Assembly (NCBI GenBank): GCA_963752965.1
Contig: CAVWAJ010000017.1
Span: forward strand, 248,001 to 312,000
DNA length: 64,000 nucleotides
Direction: 5' to 3'
Source of the DNA: QHXW01 sp963752965
GTDB taxonomy: Bacteria > Acidobacteriota > Terriglobia > Bryobacterales > Bryobacteraceae
Shown here: in pieces, positions 19,101 through 27,270 of the stretch
Layout of the letters: the number at the start of each line of letters is the position of its first letter
Numbering within the stretch: the first letter of the stretch is position 1
Translations under genes and position numbers: made by a program
Notes under the pieces: model-generated
The model's input: only the letters and a program-made list of their open reading frames with translations
Databases searched by the model: none
Told to the model about the DNA's origin: nothing

Positions 19101-19439
19101 GCCGGCATCCGCCCCGACCCGGAGCATCCGGGCTTCAAGCATGCCATTCTTCGGCCCTACCCGATTGAGGACCTCACGTTTGTGAAGGCGTCGCACAAGT
19201 CCATGTACGGCACTATCCGCAGCAACTGGAAGCGGGAAAACGAACGCTTTGTGCTTGATGTCAGCGTGCCGGCCAATACGACGGCGACGGTTTTCGTGCC
19301 TAACAAGGATGGCGCGAAGGTGACCGAGTCTGGGCAGGCGGCGGACACAGCCAAAGGTGTGAAGTGGGTGCGCAACGAAGATGGGATGGCGGTTTACGAC
19401 GTGGCGTCCGGCAACTACTCCTTCGCTTCCCGATTTTAG
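16164..19439 (+). CDS. Secreted alpha-L-rhamnosidase, GH78
   Basis: A 1091-residue inverting glycoside hydrolase releasing terminal alpha-L-rhamnose from plant polysaccharides or flavonoid glycosides. A signal peptide (about residues 1-28, ending at DAQ) is followed by an N-terminal fibronectin-like domain, two beta-sandwich domains including Bac_rhamnosid_N (residues about 180-500), and the (alpha/alpha)6 catalytic barrel from about residue 630. The acidic catalytic-site motif DCPQRDERQGWLGD is near residue 670, with TTIWELWNGDT near 950 as the second conserved site. Length is typical of GH78. Situated directly downstream of the isomerase, it makes a two-gene rhamnose release and use unit. 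Confidence 0.92.
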   Translation: MNRIACLNVLVLPVALVILVPVSDAQVSSIRVTELRCEYRVNPLGIDVTQPRLSWAIEAANPAARGLKQSAYRILVAASEQALSAGTGDLWDSGKVDSDRSIQIVYDGKPLGSGSRAFWKVEVWDQSGKSAGWSEAALWSMGLLKREDWKGKWIGLDATGVYKRPGSPFHSLEKSQWIWFPSGDPASGAPAGDRFFRAAFTVPEAGRILKAVCVMGADHQFELFVNGEHAGKSGETTSPEVIEITPQLKSGRNVIAVRAANEGEGKPAGLIGAIRIDFAQGEPLLFGTSGQWKSVASAPADWEKADFDDAGWSAAKELGALGMAPWDEAGFSEECALPARLLRKEFEATRKPKRATAYVSGLGLFELYVNGSKIGDHVLSPGLTDYDKRVQYVTFDVTPQLAAGRNAIGLMLGNGRYHAPRTGAPDRTRTFGDPKALLQLDIEYEDGSTGKVVTDGTWKLTTAGPIRGNNEYDGEEYDARMELKGWSRPGFEDSAWQTPQLVSAPSGELVAQMAEPMRVVETIRPISVKRLRPGVFIFDMGQNMVGWCRLKVSGAKGTQVTLRHAETLRDTGELYVENLRSAQATDLYTLRGGGPETWEPRFTYHGFRYVEVTGYPGEPPLSALEGRVVQDAMSQVADFTTSDPLLNQLHKNIFWGVRSNYRSIPTDCPQRDERQGWLGDRSTVSRSESYLFDVAAFYNKWMNDLEDSQHPDGSIPDVSPNYWVIYNDDVTWPSTFLLVPGMLYDQYGDLRVLERHYPAFKKWIEHMRGFVKDGLMTKDRYGDWCVPPESPRLIHSQDPARRTDGTLLGTAYYYKMLRLMQRYATLLGKNEDVAEYDDLANTMKRAFLGRFFRPDLNQFDNGTQTSAILPLAFEMEPAGTREAVFAHLVSKIHDESRDHVGVGLIGAQWLMRTLSENGRADLAYKIATQTTYPGWGYMIEKGATTIWELWNGDTADPAMNSGNHVMQIGDLGVWLYEYVAGIRPDPEHPGFKHAILRPYPIEDLTFVKASHKSMYGTIRSNWKRENERFVLDVSVPANTTATVFVPNKDGAKVTESGQAADTAKGVKWVRNEDGMAVYDVASGNYSFASRF

Positions 19440-19494
19440 TGAAGATGTAAGACTGAATCAGTCAAACTAGAATGGTTGTGAGGAGAATGGATTC

Positions 19495-20427
19495 ATGGAT
19501 CGTCGTGAGTTTCTAGCCGCGGCTGGTGTTTTGACAGCCAGCGCCGCACGCGGGTCGGCAGCTTCACTCCCTCGCCGCACCTATAAGGATGGGATCGAGC
19601 TCTCGATCATCGCCTTCGGCGGGATCGTGATTTGCGGCCTTCCGCAGGACGAGGTCGCCCGCCGCGTTGCGGTGGCGTACGACCGAGGTGTCAACTACTT
19701 CGAATGTGCTCCGACCTACTTCGACGGCGAGGCCGAGATGAAGCTCGGGGAAGCTTTGCAGCCGTATCGCGGGAAGGTCTTCCTTGCGGAGAAGACCACG
19801 CGCCGCGATGCCAAAGGGGCGCGCGAGGAGCTGGAGCGCACTCTCCAGCGCTTTCACACCGATCATGTTGACCTTTATCAATTCCACGCCGTGGCTTCAA
19901 TGGAAGATGTGGACCAGATCTTGGCGCCGGGCGGAGCCGCCGAGACATTTTTTGCCGCGCACAAGGAAGGCAAGGTGCGGCATGTCGGCTTCTCCGCCCA
20001 TTACGCGCCGGCCGCTCTGCGACTCATGGATGCCCTGGAACTCGACAGTGTTCTGTTTCCGGTGAATGTCAATGCGTGGGAGAACGGCGGGTTCGGCCCA
20101 CAGATCCTGGCCAAAGCGAAGTCGAAGGGGATGGCGCGCATGGCGCTGAAGGCGCTAGCGTTCGGCAAGTGGCCGGCGGACATGAAGAAGAGCGATCGTA
20201 AGTACCCGAAATGCTGGTATCAGCCGATTGACGACCGCGAGATGGCTCGCCAGGCGCTGCGATTCACGCTGAACCAGGACATCACCGCCGCGGTTCCCCC
20301 TGGCGACGAGCGCATCTTTGATCTGGCACTGGAGTTGGCATCCGCGCCGCTACCGAAGCTGAGCGATGCCGAATTGACGGCGCTCAAGACCAAGGTCTCT
20401 TCTCTCGAGCCGGTCTTCCAGGTGTAG
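19495..20427 (+). CDS. Tat-exported aldo/keto reductase-fold protein
   Basis: A 310-residue protein with a twin-arginine signal (MDRREFLAAAGV, about residues 1-25), implying folding with cofactor before export to the periplasm. The rest is an aldo/keto reductase barrel: AYDRGVNYFECAPTYFDGE carries the Asp-Tyr pair, FLAEKTTRRD the Lys, and LYQFHAV the His. It sits 56 bases after the rhamnosidase, so it may act on released sugars or aglycones; this is inference. A periplasmic location is unusual for an NADPH enzyme, so either the cofactor is bound tightly or activity is altered. Confidence 0.82.
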   Translation: MDRREFLAAAGVLTASAARGSAASLPRRTYKDGIELSIIAFGGIVICGLPQDEVARRVAVAYDRGVNYFECAPTYFDGEAEMKLGEALQPYRGKVFLAEKTTRRDAKGAREELERTLQRFHTDHVDLYQFHAVASMEDVDQILAPGGAAETFFAAHKEGKVRHVGFSAHYAPAALRLMDALELDSVLFPVNVNAWENGGFGPQILAKAKSKGMARMALKALAFGKWPADMKKSDRKYPKCWYQPIDDREMARQALRFTLNQDITAAVPPGDERIFDLALELASAPLPKLSDAELTALKTKVSSLEPVFQV

Positions 20428-20518
20428 CCGGTCGAGTCATCCGCATCCTAGTGCGAAGTGATTAGCCTTTGGCCACTCCGGCTTGCCATATGATGTGTTG
20501 GTAGCCGTGGAGGCGAAC

Positions 20519-21790
20519 ATGACAAGCAGAGAGCGCGTTCTCTTGGCGTTGGCGCATCGCGAGCCGGACCGCTTGCCGATGGATTTCGGCAGTACCGCCG
20601 TCACGGGCATGCACGTCAGTTGCATCGCAGCACTTCGGGATTATTTCGGCTTGGAGAAAAGACTCGTGAAGGTTCATGAGCCTTATCAAATGCTGGGAAT
20701 CCTGGATGAGGATCTCAAGCAAGCTACAGGCATAGACGTGGAGGGCGTTTCGCGACCTACTACGATGTTCGGCTATAGCAACCGCGACTGGAAGCCCTGG
20801 CGGATGCCGGACGGGCTCGAGGTGCTCGTATCGGAGGAGTTTCGTGTCACGACCGATGCGAATGGCGATATTCTGATCCACCCGGAAGGCGACCTGAGTG
20901 CGCCTCCTAGCGGACGGATGCCGAAGGACGGCTATTTCTTCGACGCGATCATCCGGCAGGAGCCGATTATCGAAGAGAAGCTGGACGTCCAGGACAATCT
21001 GGAAGAGTTCCAGCCACTCACGGATGCTGATATCGAGCAGTTGCTGCAGTCCGTAGCGGAGGCGCAGCCGACAGGGCGCGCGGCCATCATCAACATCGGC
21101 GGCACTGCCTTCGGCGATATTGCGCTCGTGCCGGCCCCCTTTCTGAAGTACCCCAAAGGCATCCGAGACGTCACGGAATGGTACATGTCGACCAGCAGCC
21201 GGCGGGATTATATTCACCAGATCTTTTCACGGCAATCCGACATCGCGATTGAGAATCTGAAGCGGGTGCATGCTGTTGTCGGAAATGCCGTCGACGCGAT
21301 CTTCGTGTGCGGAACTGATTTCGGCACACAAACCTCAGCCTTCTGCTCAGTCAAGACTTTCCGCGAACTGTATCTGCCGTATTACAAGAGGTTGAACGAC
21401 TGGATTCACCGGAACACAACCTGGAAAACGTTCAAGCACTCGTGCGGCTCGGTCGAGCGCTTTATTCCATCCTTGATTGAAGGCGGCTTCGACATTCTGA
21501 ATCCTGTCCAGTGCTCGGCTGCCGGTATGGAGGCCACTCATCTGAAGACAACTTATGGAGACTGCATCACTTTCTGGGGCGGAGGGATCGACACCCAGCA
21601 GGTCCTGCCTTTTGGCACGCCGGAAGAGGTCCACAAGCAAGTTCTGGAACGTTGCCGCGTCTTTTCGCGAAATGGCGGCTTTGTATTCAACACCATTCAC
21701 AACGTGCAGGCGAGAACTCCGGTGAAGAACATCATCGCGATGATCGAGGCAGTACACGAGTTCAATGGTGTGCCGATGGTGGCGTCATGA
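20519..21790 (+). CDS. Uroporphyrinogen decarboxylase-family methyltransferase-like protein (first copy)
   Basis: A 423-residue UroD-superfamily TIM barrel. The ATG at 20519, with GGAGG six bases upstream, begins TSRERVLLALAHREPDRLP, the typical start of this family; the longer frame to 20483 is rejected. It contains KHSCGSVERFIP, matching the zinc-ligand segment (H-x-C) of MtaA/MtbA-like methyltransferases. The C-terminal Cys ligand seen in the second copy is not evident; NTIHNVQARTPVKN is found instead. In this setting it is more likely to transfer methyl groups between a corrinoid and a thiol or substrate than to make heme. Its stop overlaps the next start (ATGA). Confidence 0.78.
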   Translation: MTSRERVLLALAHREPDRLPMDFGSTAVTGMHVSCIAALRDYFGLEKRLVKVHEPYQMLGILDEDLKQATGIDVEGVSRPTTMFGYSNRDWKPWRMPDGLEVLVSEEFRVTTDANGDILIHPEGDLSAPPSGRMPKDGYFFDAIIRQEPIIEEKLDVQDNLEEFQPLTDADIEQLLQSVAEAQPTGRAAIINIGGTAFGDIALVPAPFLKYPKGIRDVTEWYMSTSSRRDYIHQIFSRQSDIAIENLKRVHAVVGNAVDAIFVCGTDFGTQTSAFCSVKTFRELYLPYYKRLNDWIHRNTTWKTFKHSCGSVERFIPSLIEGGFDILNPVQCSAAGMEATHLKTTYGDCITFWGGGIDTQQVLPFGTPEEVHKQVLERCRVFSRNGGFVFNTIHNVQARTPVKNIIAMIEAVHEFNGVPMVAS

Positions 21791-22656
21791 GCTGGCAAGA
21801 GTGGGTTTCCGGGGGCCCTGTGCTGACGGATGGCGCCTGGGGAACGGAATTGCAAAAGCGGGGCCTCGGCGTGGGAGAATGCCCTGACGCTTGGAACCTG
21901 AGCCACCCGGAGGAAGTAACGGATGTGGCGCGCTCGTATCGCACGGCGGGTAGCCGTGTAATCCTCACCAACACGTTTCGCGCGAATCCGATCAGTCTGG
22001 CTGGGCATGGGCTTGCGGATCGATGCGCGGAAATCAATCGAGCGGGTGTCGAGATCTCGAGGAAAGCAGCGGGAGGCACCCTTGTGTTCGCCTCCATGGG
22101 CCCAAGCGGCAAACTGCTGGCCGCCGGAGACGTGACGGAAGATGAGCTGTCGGCGGCCTTTTGCGCGCAGGCACGAGCACTGGCATCAGGCGGTCCGGAC
22201 GCGCTGCTGATCGAGACATTCAGCGAGATGGAAGAGGCCATCATAGCTCTGCGGGCGGCCAAGACAACCGGTTTACCTGTGATCGTTTCCTTCGCGTTCG
22301 ATACAGGCAAAAACAAAGACCGAACTATGACCGGTGTGACCCCCGAGCAGGCCGCGAACGCGATGACCGCGGCCGGTGCCGATGCCGTCGGCGCCAACTG
22401 CGGGATAGGTATCGAGCAGCTTGTGAGCGTGTGCCGGAGAATGCGGGCGGCCACTCACCTGCCGCTGTGGATGAAGCCGAACGCTGGTCTGCCTGAAGTC
22501 GTTGACGGAGCCGTTCGGTACCGTGTAGAAGCCGGGCAATTTGCCGCGTTTGTTCCGTCCCTTCGTGAGGCCGGCGCCACTTTCATCGGAGGCTGTTGTG
22601 GCACCGATCCGCAGTTCATCCGTTCCGCTGCTGCGGCGCTCGCCCCATGCGCTTGA
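21787..22656 (+). CDS. Homocysteine S-methyltransferase-like protein
   Basis: A 289-residue member of the Pfam S-methyl_trans family (MmuM, MetH N-terminal module, BHMT). The zinc-binding cysteines are present: Cys205 in GANCGIG and Cys270-Cys271 in GGCCGTDP. The N-terminus (VLTDGAWGTELQKRG) and TNTFRANP are also diagnostic. It lacks the folate, cobalamin and activation modules of full MetH. The ATG at 21787 lies within the stop of the upstream UroD-like gene, so coupling is tight; an upstream extension in the same frame is rejected. The methyl donor could be a methylated corrinoid protein or a small molecule such as a betaine or S-methyl compound. Confidence 0.85.
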   Translation: MSWQEWVSGGPVLTDGAWGTELQKRGLGVGECPDAWNLSHPEEVTDVARSYRTAGSRVILTNTFRANPISLAGHGLADRCAEINRAGVEISRKAAGGTLVFASMGPSGKLLAAGDVTEDELSAAFCAQARALASGGPDALLIETFSEMEEAIIALRAAKTTGLPVIVSFAFDTGKNKDRTMTGVTPEQAANAMTAAGADAVGANCGIGIEQLVSVCRRMRAATHLPLWMKPNAGLPEVVDGAVRYRVEAGQFAAFVPSLREAGATFIGGCCGTDPQFIRSAAAALAPCA

Positions 22657-23384
22657 AACTGATCAGTTGCGAGGTCCTGTATCGCGAGATGTGCTTTGCC
22701 ATCGCGCGCTCTCCCCACCAGGTGGACGTCGAGTTCCTGACCAAGGGACTGCACGATCTAGGCAGCGGGCCGATGCTCCGCAAACTCCAGGAATGCGTGG
22801 ATCGCGTAGAGGGGCAGGGCTTCGAAGCCGTGCTCATGGGTTATGCCCTCTGTGGAAATGGCTTGGTAGGCCTGCGTGCACGAGCGTTGCCCGTCGTGAT
22901 CCCCCGCGCTCACGATTGCATAGCGCTCCTGATGGGGAGCCGTCAGACGTACCAGACATATTTCGATGCGAACCCTGGTGTATTCTTCCGGTCGACAGGC
23001 TGGCTGGAGCGCGGTGGAAACCTGGAACAAGTTTTTCGCGATCGGACCGGCGTCGGCCATTCACTCGATGAACTAGTTGCGCGCTACGGCGAGGATGACG
23101 GGACTTACCTTTACGAGCAATTGTCCAGTTACCAGCGGAACTACCGGCGACTGACTTTCATTGAAACCGGCTTGGAACCCGACGGCGCCTTCGAGCAACG
23201 TGCGCGGGAAGAGGCCGCTCAGAAGGGCTGGAAATTTGAGAAGGTGGCCGGAAGCTTGACGCTGTTCGAACAGCTCATGTCCGGCGACTGGCCGGATCAA
23301 GACTTCCTGGTCGTTAAGCCGGGGTGGCGCGTTGCGCCGCGTTATGACGAGAGCATCCTGGCGACGGAAAGAATCCCCGAATGA
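22647..23384 (+). CDS. DUF1638 protein
   Basis: A 245-residue DUF1638 protein, beginning with MRLKLISCEVLYREMCF. Other conserved pieces are LTKGLHDLGS, VLMGYALCGNGLVGL and PRAHDCIALLMGSR; conserved Cys and His residues in these suggest a metal or cobalamin-handling site. The biochemical role of DUF1638 is not established as far as I know, but it recurs beside corrinoid methyltransferase genes in methanogens and anaerobic bacteria. The ATG at 22647 overlaps the previous gene by 10 bases, and its own stop overlaps the next start (ATGA). Confidence 0.85.
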   Translation: MRLKLISCEVLYREMCFAIARSPHQVDVEFLTKGLHDLGSGPMLRKLQECVDRVEGQGFEAVLMGYALCGNGLVGLRARALPVVIPRAHDCIALLMGSRQTYQTYFDANPGVFFRSTGWLERGGNLEQVFRDRTGVGHSLDELVARYGEDDGTYLYEQLSSYQRNYRRLTFIETGLEPDGAFEQRAREEAAQKGWKFEKVAGSLTLFEQLMSGDWPDQDFLVVKPGWRVAPRYDESILATERIPE

Positions 23385-24391
23385 CGGGTCGAGAGAGGGT
23401 CCTCGCTGCGCTTGATGGGCGCCCCACCGGCCACCTGGCGCTGATGCCCATCACGATGATGTTCGCGGCGGATGTGGCGGGTGTTCATTACAAGGAGTAC
23501 GCGACCGATTGCCGCGTCCTGGCGGATGCGCAAATCCGCACTGCTGAGAAGTTCAAGTTCGATTATGTGTCGGCCATCTCGGATCCAGCGCGTGAGGCGA
23601 GCGATCTCGGAGGAGCCATCGAATGGTTCGACGATCAACCGCCCGCCATCATCGAGAGCCGCGCCCTGCTGTCTGACAAGCAGGCGCTGGGAAAGATGCA
23701 GATTCCGGATCCTTCCGCGGGCCGCCGCATGTCGGATCGAGTGAACGCGGTCAGCCTATTGGCGGAGCGCGCCGGGAACGAGAAGATCGTCGAGGGTTGG
23801 GTAGAAGGGCCATGCGCCATGGCAGCGGATCTGCGCGGCCTCAATACGCTCATGCTCGATTTTTTCGATGATCCGCAGTTCGTCACCGACCTGTTTGAGT
23901 TCGTAACCGGCATGGAGTTGTGTTTTGCGCAGGCACAAGTTAGCGCGGGAGCTACTCTGATTGGCATCGGTGATGCCGCAGCCTCGTTGATCGGGCCGAA
24001 GCTATATCACCAACATGTGTTCCCCTACGAACGCCGGCTGATCGAAGGAATTCGCGCCATGGGTGTCAAGGTGCGGCTTCACATCTGCGGAAACACGCGC
24101 AAGCTTTTCGCCGATATGGGCAAACTCGGTGCCGATATTGTCGACCTGGACTGGATGGCGCCACTCGACGAAGCGCGGCAGGCGATGGGGCCTCAGCAGG
24201 TGCTGCTGGGCAATATCGATCCGGTGCGCGTGCTGCGTAATGGCGATCCGGGTTCTGTGGAGTGCTCGATCGGTGAGTGCCACCGCCAAGCCGGAGAACG
24301 CTATATCGTCGGGGCTGGCTGCGAAGTTCCACGCGGCACCGCGTACGAGAATGTGCGGGCGATGACGCGTTACGCCCAGGAACATCCATAA
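23381..24391 (+). CDS. MtaA/CmuA-like UroD-family methyltransferase (second copy)
   Basis: A 336-residue UroD-fold protein starting TGRERVLAALDGRP. The three zinc ligands expected for MtaA-type methylcobamide:thiol methyltransferases can be read: His234 and Cys236 in RLHICGNT and Cys314 in GAGCEVPRGT. GIGDAAASLIGP and LLGNIDPVRVL are also typical. The presence of a full zinc site makes this the better candidate of the two UroD-like proteins for thiol activation, for example of homocysteine, coenzyme or tetrahydrofolate-linked acceptors. It is translationally coupled to the DUF1638 gene before it and is two bases from the activator gene after it. Confidence 0.85.
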   Translation: MTGRERVLAALDGRPTGHLALMPITMMFAADVAGVHYKEYATDCRVLADAQIRTAEKFKFDYVSAISDPAREASDLGGAIEWFDDQPPAIIESRALLSDKQALGKMQIPDPSAGRRMSDRVNAVSLLAERAGNEKIVEGWVEGPCAMAADLRGLNTLMLDFFDDPQFVTDLFEFVTGMELCFAQAQVSAGATLIGIGDAAASLIGPKLYHQHVFPYERRLIEGIRAMGVKVRLHICGNTRKLFADMGKLGADIVDLDWMAPLDEARQAMGPQQVLLGNIDPVRVLRNGDPGSVECSIGECHRQAGERYIVGAGCEVPRGTAYENVRAMTRYAQEHP

Positions 24392-24393
24392 GC

Positions 24394-25854
24394 ATGCCGG
24401 AATTCTGCTCAATCGAGGTGCCGGCAGGAGCTCGACTGGAAGATCTCCTTTTCGAACGCGGCCTGGAGTTCCCGTGCGGCGGAACGTCGTTATGCGGCGG
24501 CTGCCGTGTCCGCGTTGTCGAAGGAGACATCGAAGTCACGCCGGACATGCAGGCTGTCCTCACCCCGCATGAGCTTGCAGCGGGGTGGCGGCTAGCCTGC
24601 CAAGCCCTCGCGCACGGGCGCGTCACCCTCGAGATCGGACAGTGGGAGGGACCGATTCTCACCGACGAATCCCGCGTGACCTTTGAGCCCCGCGAAGGCG
24701 CGGGGATCGCGATCGATCTCGGCACAACTACGCTGGTGGCGCAACTGCTGGATTTTGCGACCGGTGATATTCTTGCCGTCCGAACGGCCCTCAATCCGCA
24801 ATGCACGCACGGCGCAGACGTGATGAGCCGGATCCAATTTGCTCTGCGCGAGCCGCAGATTCTCACGCGTTCAATCCGGCAAGGGCTCGCCGCTCTGATC
24901 GATGATCTGGCGGCCGAGCGAGAAGTCAGCGAAGTCCTCATCTGCGGAAACACAGTAATGCATCACCTGTTCTGCGGCGAAGACGTAGAGCCCCTCTCGC
25001 ACGTGCCTTTTGAAACTGGCGCCGGGGGGGCGCGCGAGTTCGCCGCAACGGAACTGGGCTGGAAGCTCGGCGCCAGGTGCCGCGTCCAGTTCTTGCCGTG
25101 CCTGGGCAGCTTCGTGGGGAGTGACATTCTGGCGGGCATGGTCGCCCTGGATTGGCTCGATCGCGACGCTCTCATTGCTCTAGTGGATCTCGGCACGAAT
25201 GGCGAGATTGTGGCCGGAAACAGGCACCGCGCGCTCTCCGCTTCCGCGGCGGCGGGGCCCGCCTTCGAGGCCGGCCGGATTCGCATGGGGATGCGCGCCG
25301 CTCCGGGAGCAATCTCGCGTGTGGCCCCTGGAAACGGCGGCCTTAAGTGCCACGTGCTCGGTGGACGGGAACCTCGCGGGATTTGCGGAAGTGGGTTGGT
25401 AGATGCAGTGGCCGCCTCGCTCCAGCTTGGCTGGGTGCTGCCCACCGGCAGGCTTGCCAACGGAAGACAGGAATTGGATCTCATGCCTCCGGTCTCGATC
25501 ACACAGTCTGACGTCAGGGAACTCCAGTTGGCCAAGGGAGCCATTGCGGCCGGCCTGCGCATTTTGCTGGAGCACTGGGGCGCTACGTTCGATCAGCTCC
25601 AGCGTGTCTACGTCGCGGGCGCATTCGGGAACTATGTCAATCCCACGAGCGCACATCGCATAGGGTTGCTCGAACTCTCGCCAGAGAAGATAGAGCCTGT
25701 GGGCAATACCGCCCTCCGCGGGACGAAAATCCTTTTACTCGGCCCGTCGCGCCGCGGGGGCCTGCTCGAGCAGATCGGTCATCGAACGGAGCATGTGTCA
25801 CTGGCGTCCGACCCCCATTTTCAGGATGTTTTCGTGGAGTGCATGGGGTTTTAG
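24394..25854 (+). CDS. RACo/RamA-like corrinoid-protein reductive activase (ferredoxin-ASKHA)
   Basis: A 486-residue protein. The N-terminus is a plant-type [2Fe-2S] ferredoxin domain with ligands Cys28, Cys34, Cys37 and Cys69 (PCGGTSLCGGC, then LACQ). A linker leads to a DUF4445/ASKHA ATPase domain from about residue 100, with the phosphate-binding loop AIDLGTTTLVAQ, later ALVDLGTNGEIV, and GICGSGLVDAV. Proteins of this architecture reduce inactive cob(II)alamin in corrinoid methyl carriers to cob(I)alamin using ATP. This is the strongest evidence that the whole cluster is cobalamin-dependent. The ATG at 24394 is two bases after the previous stop; an upstream extension to 24277 lies in the neighbouring gene and is rejected. 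Confidence 0.88.
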   Translation: MPEFCSIEVPAGARLEDLLFERGLEFPCGGTSLCGGCRVRVVEGDIEVTPDMQAVLTPHELAAGWRLACQALAHGRVTLEIGQWEGPILTDESRVTFEPREGAGIAIDLGTTTLVAQLLDFATGDILAVRTALNPQCTHGADVMSRIQFALREPQILTRSIRQGLAALIDDLAAEREVSEVLICGNTVMHHLFCGEDVEPLSHVPFETGAGGAREFAATELGWKLGARCRVQFLPCLGSFVGSDILAGMVALDWLDRDALIALVDLGTNGEIVAGNRHRALSASAAAGPAFEAGRIRMGMRAAPGAISRVAPGNGGLKCHVLGGREPRGICGSGLVDAVAASLQLGWVLPTGRLANGRQELDLMPPVSITQSDVRELQLAKGAIAAGLRILLEHWGATFDQLQRVYVAGAFGNYVNPTSAHRIGLLELSPEKIEPVGNTALRGTKILLLGPSRRGGLLEQIGHRTEHVSLASDPHFQDVFVECMGF

Positions 25855-25859
25855 CCGTC

Positions 25860-27224
25860 ATGCGCTCGAACGTCTACCTCATATCGGCAGCGGCGGCGCT
25901 CGGCGGGTTGCTGTTCGGTTTCGATATCGCGGTGATCAACGGAGCACTCGTATTTCTCCGACAGCAGTTCCAACTCTCCGATCTGCAAACCGAAGTCGCA
26001 GCGAGCGCTTTGCTGCTGGGCTGCGTAGTCGGCGCAAGCGTGGCGGGAATACTCAGCGACCGCTTCGGACGGAAGCGAATCCTGCTATGGTCGGCGGTGT
26101 TGTTTCTCATTTCGTCGATTGGCGCGGCGCTGCCCCGCGGCCTCAACGAGTTCACGGCCGCGCGCCTGCTGGGTGGCGTTGCTATCGGCATGGAGTCGAT
26201 GCTGTCGCCGATGTATGTGGCGGAGATCTCTCCCGCGCGCATCCGCGGGCGGCTCGTAGCGCTCAACCAGCTCGCCATTGTAGTTGGAATTCTGTCAGCC
26301 TATCTGGTCAGTTGGCTACTGGCGGGGCTTGGCGCGGCAAGCTGGCGCTGGATGTTCGCGTCGGCCACCGTGCCATCCGTCCTTTTCGTGATCAGCTTTC
26401 TGCGCTGTCCTGAAACGCCGCGCTGGCTCATTCAACAGGGGCGGATCGGCGAGGCCCGCTCCGTGCTAGCGCTCGTCAGCAGTGAGACTGACACGGAAGG
26501 CCAGATCCACGAGATCCAAGACGCCATCGCGAGCGAGCAGGGATCGTTAGTGCAGTTGCTCGAACCGGGTCTGCGGCGCCCGCTCATCATTGCGGTGTCG
26601 CTGGCAGTTTTTCAGCAAATCACCGGTATCAACACGATCCTGTTCTACGGCTCGCTAATCTTCACCGAGAAAGTTGCCGCGCAGACTGCCGCCTCCGCGT
26701 TGTGGGCCAACGTCATCATCGGCGTCGTAAACCTGGTATCGACGGTGGTGGCGCTGGCAATCATCGACCGCGTCGGGCGCAAGCCCTTGTTGCTGCTGGC
26801 TGCTGGCGGCATGGCGATCAGCGAGTTCTTGCTGGGTCTCTTCTTCTGGCTCTCGCCCGCGGCTACCGTTCCAATCCTGTGCACGATCCTGGCGTGTGTC
26901 GTGTTCTTTGCAGTCGGTTTGGGTCCCGGAGTTTGGGTCATGATGTCGGAACTCTTCCCGACTCGCATTCGCGGACGCGCCATGTCGATCGCTACGATCA
27001 GCCTGTGGATCGCATGCCTCGCGCTGACCTTCACGTTCTTGTCGCTCGTTCGCGCGGTGACAATTACAGGAGCCTTCTGGACATACGCCACCATGTCGGT
27101 TCTGACGTTCGTGTTTATTTGGAAGCTGACGCCGGAAACTAAGGGCAAGACGCTGGAAGCGATCGAGCGAAGCTGGACGAGTACTTCGCCGAAGATCAGC
27201 GTGCCTGTGATGCCGGCTAAATAA
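25860..27224 (+). CDS. Sugar-porter MFS transporter
   Basis: A 454-residue, 12-helix inner-membrane transporter of the sugar porter family (XylE/GalP-like). Diagnostic motifs are GFDIAVINGAL in helix 1, DRFGRKR between helices 2 and 3, RLLGGVAIGMESMLSPMYVA, PETPRWLIQQGR, QQITGINTILFYG in helix 7, DRVGRKPLLL, and PETKGKTLEAIE at the end. The ATG at 25860 lies five bases after the activator stop; a GTG at 25839 would overlap that gene. Co-localisation with a methyl-transfer cluster suggests uptake of a methylated sugar or related compound, but the substrate is not readable from sequence. Confidence 0.9.
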   Translation: MRSNVYLISAAAALGGLLFGFDIAVINGALVFLRQQFQLSDLQTEVAASALLLGCVVGASVAGILSDRFGRKRILLWSAVLFLISSIGAALPRGLNEFTAARLLGGVAIGMESMLSPMYVAEISPARIRGRLVALNQLAIVVGILSAYLVSWLLAGLGAASWRWMFASATVPSVLFVISFLRCPETPRWLIQQGRIGEARSVLALVSSETDTEGQIHEIQDAIASEQGSLVQLLEPGLRRPLIIAVSLAVFQQITGINTILFYGSLIFTEKVAAQTAASALWANVIIGVVNLVSTVVALAIIDRVGRKPLLLLAAGGMAISEFLLGLFFWLSPAATVPILCTILACVVFFAVGLGPGVWVMMSELFPTRIRGRAMSIATISLWIACLALTFTFLSLVRAVTITGAFWTYATMSVLTFVFIWKLTPETKGKTLEAIERSWTSTSPKISVPVMPAK

Positions 27225-27270
27225 GCGCGCGGCGCAGGCTGCCGCCGCGAATTTCCGCGCGGCACTCCTC

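Noticed and set aside
20428..20518. Cobalamin riboswitch before the methyl-transfer cluster
   Set aside because: The gap is only about 90 bases, too short for a full riboswitch, and the conserved B12-box was not seen.
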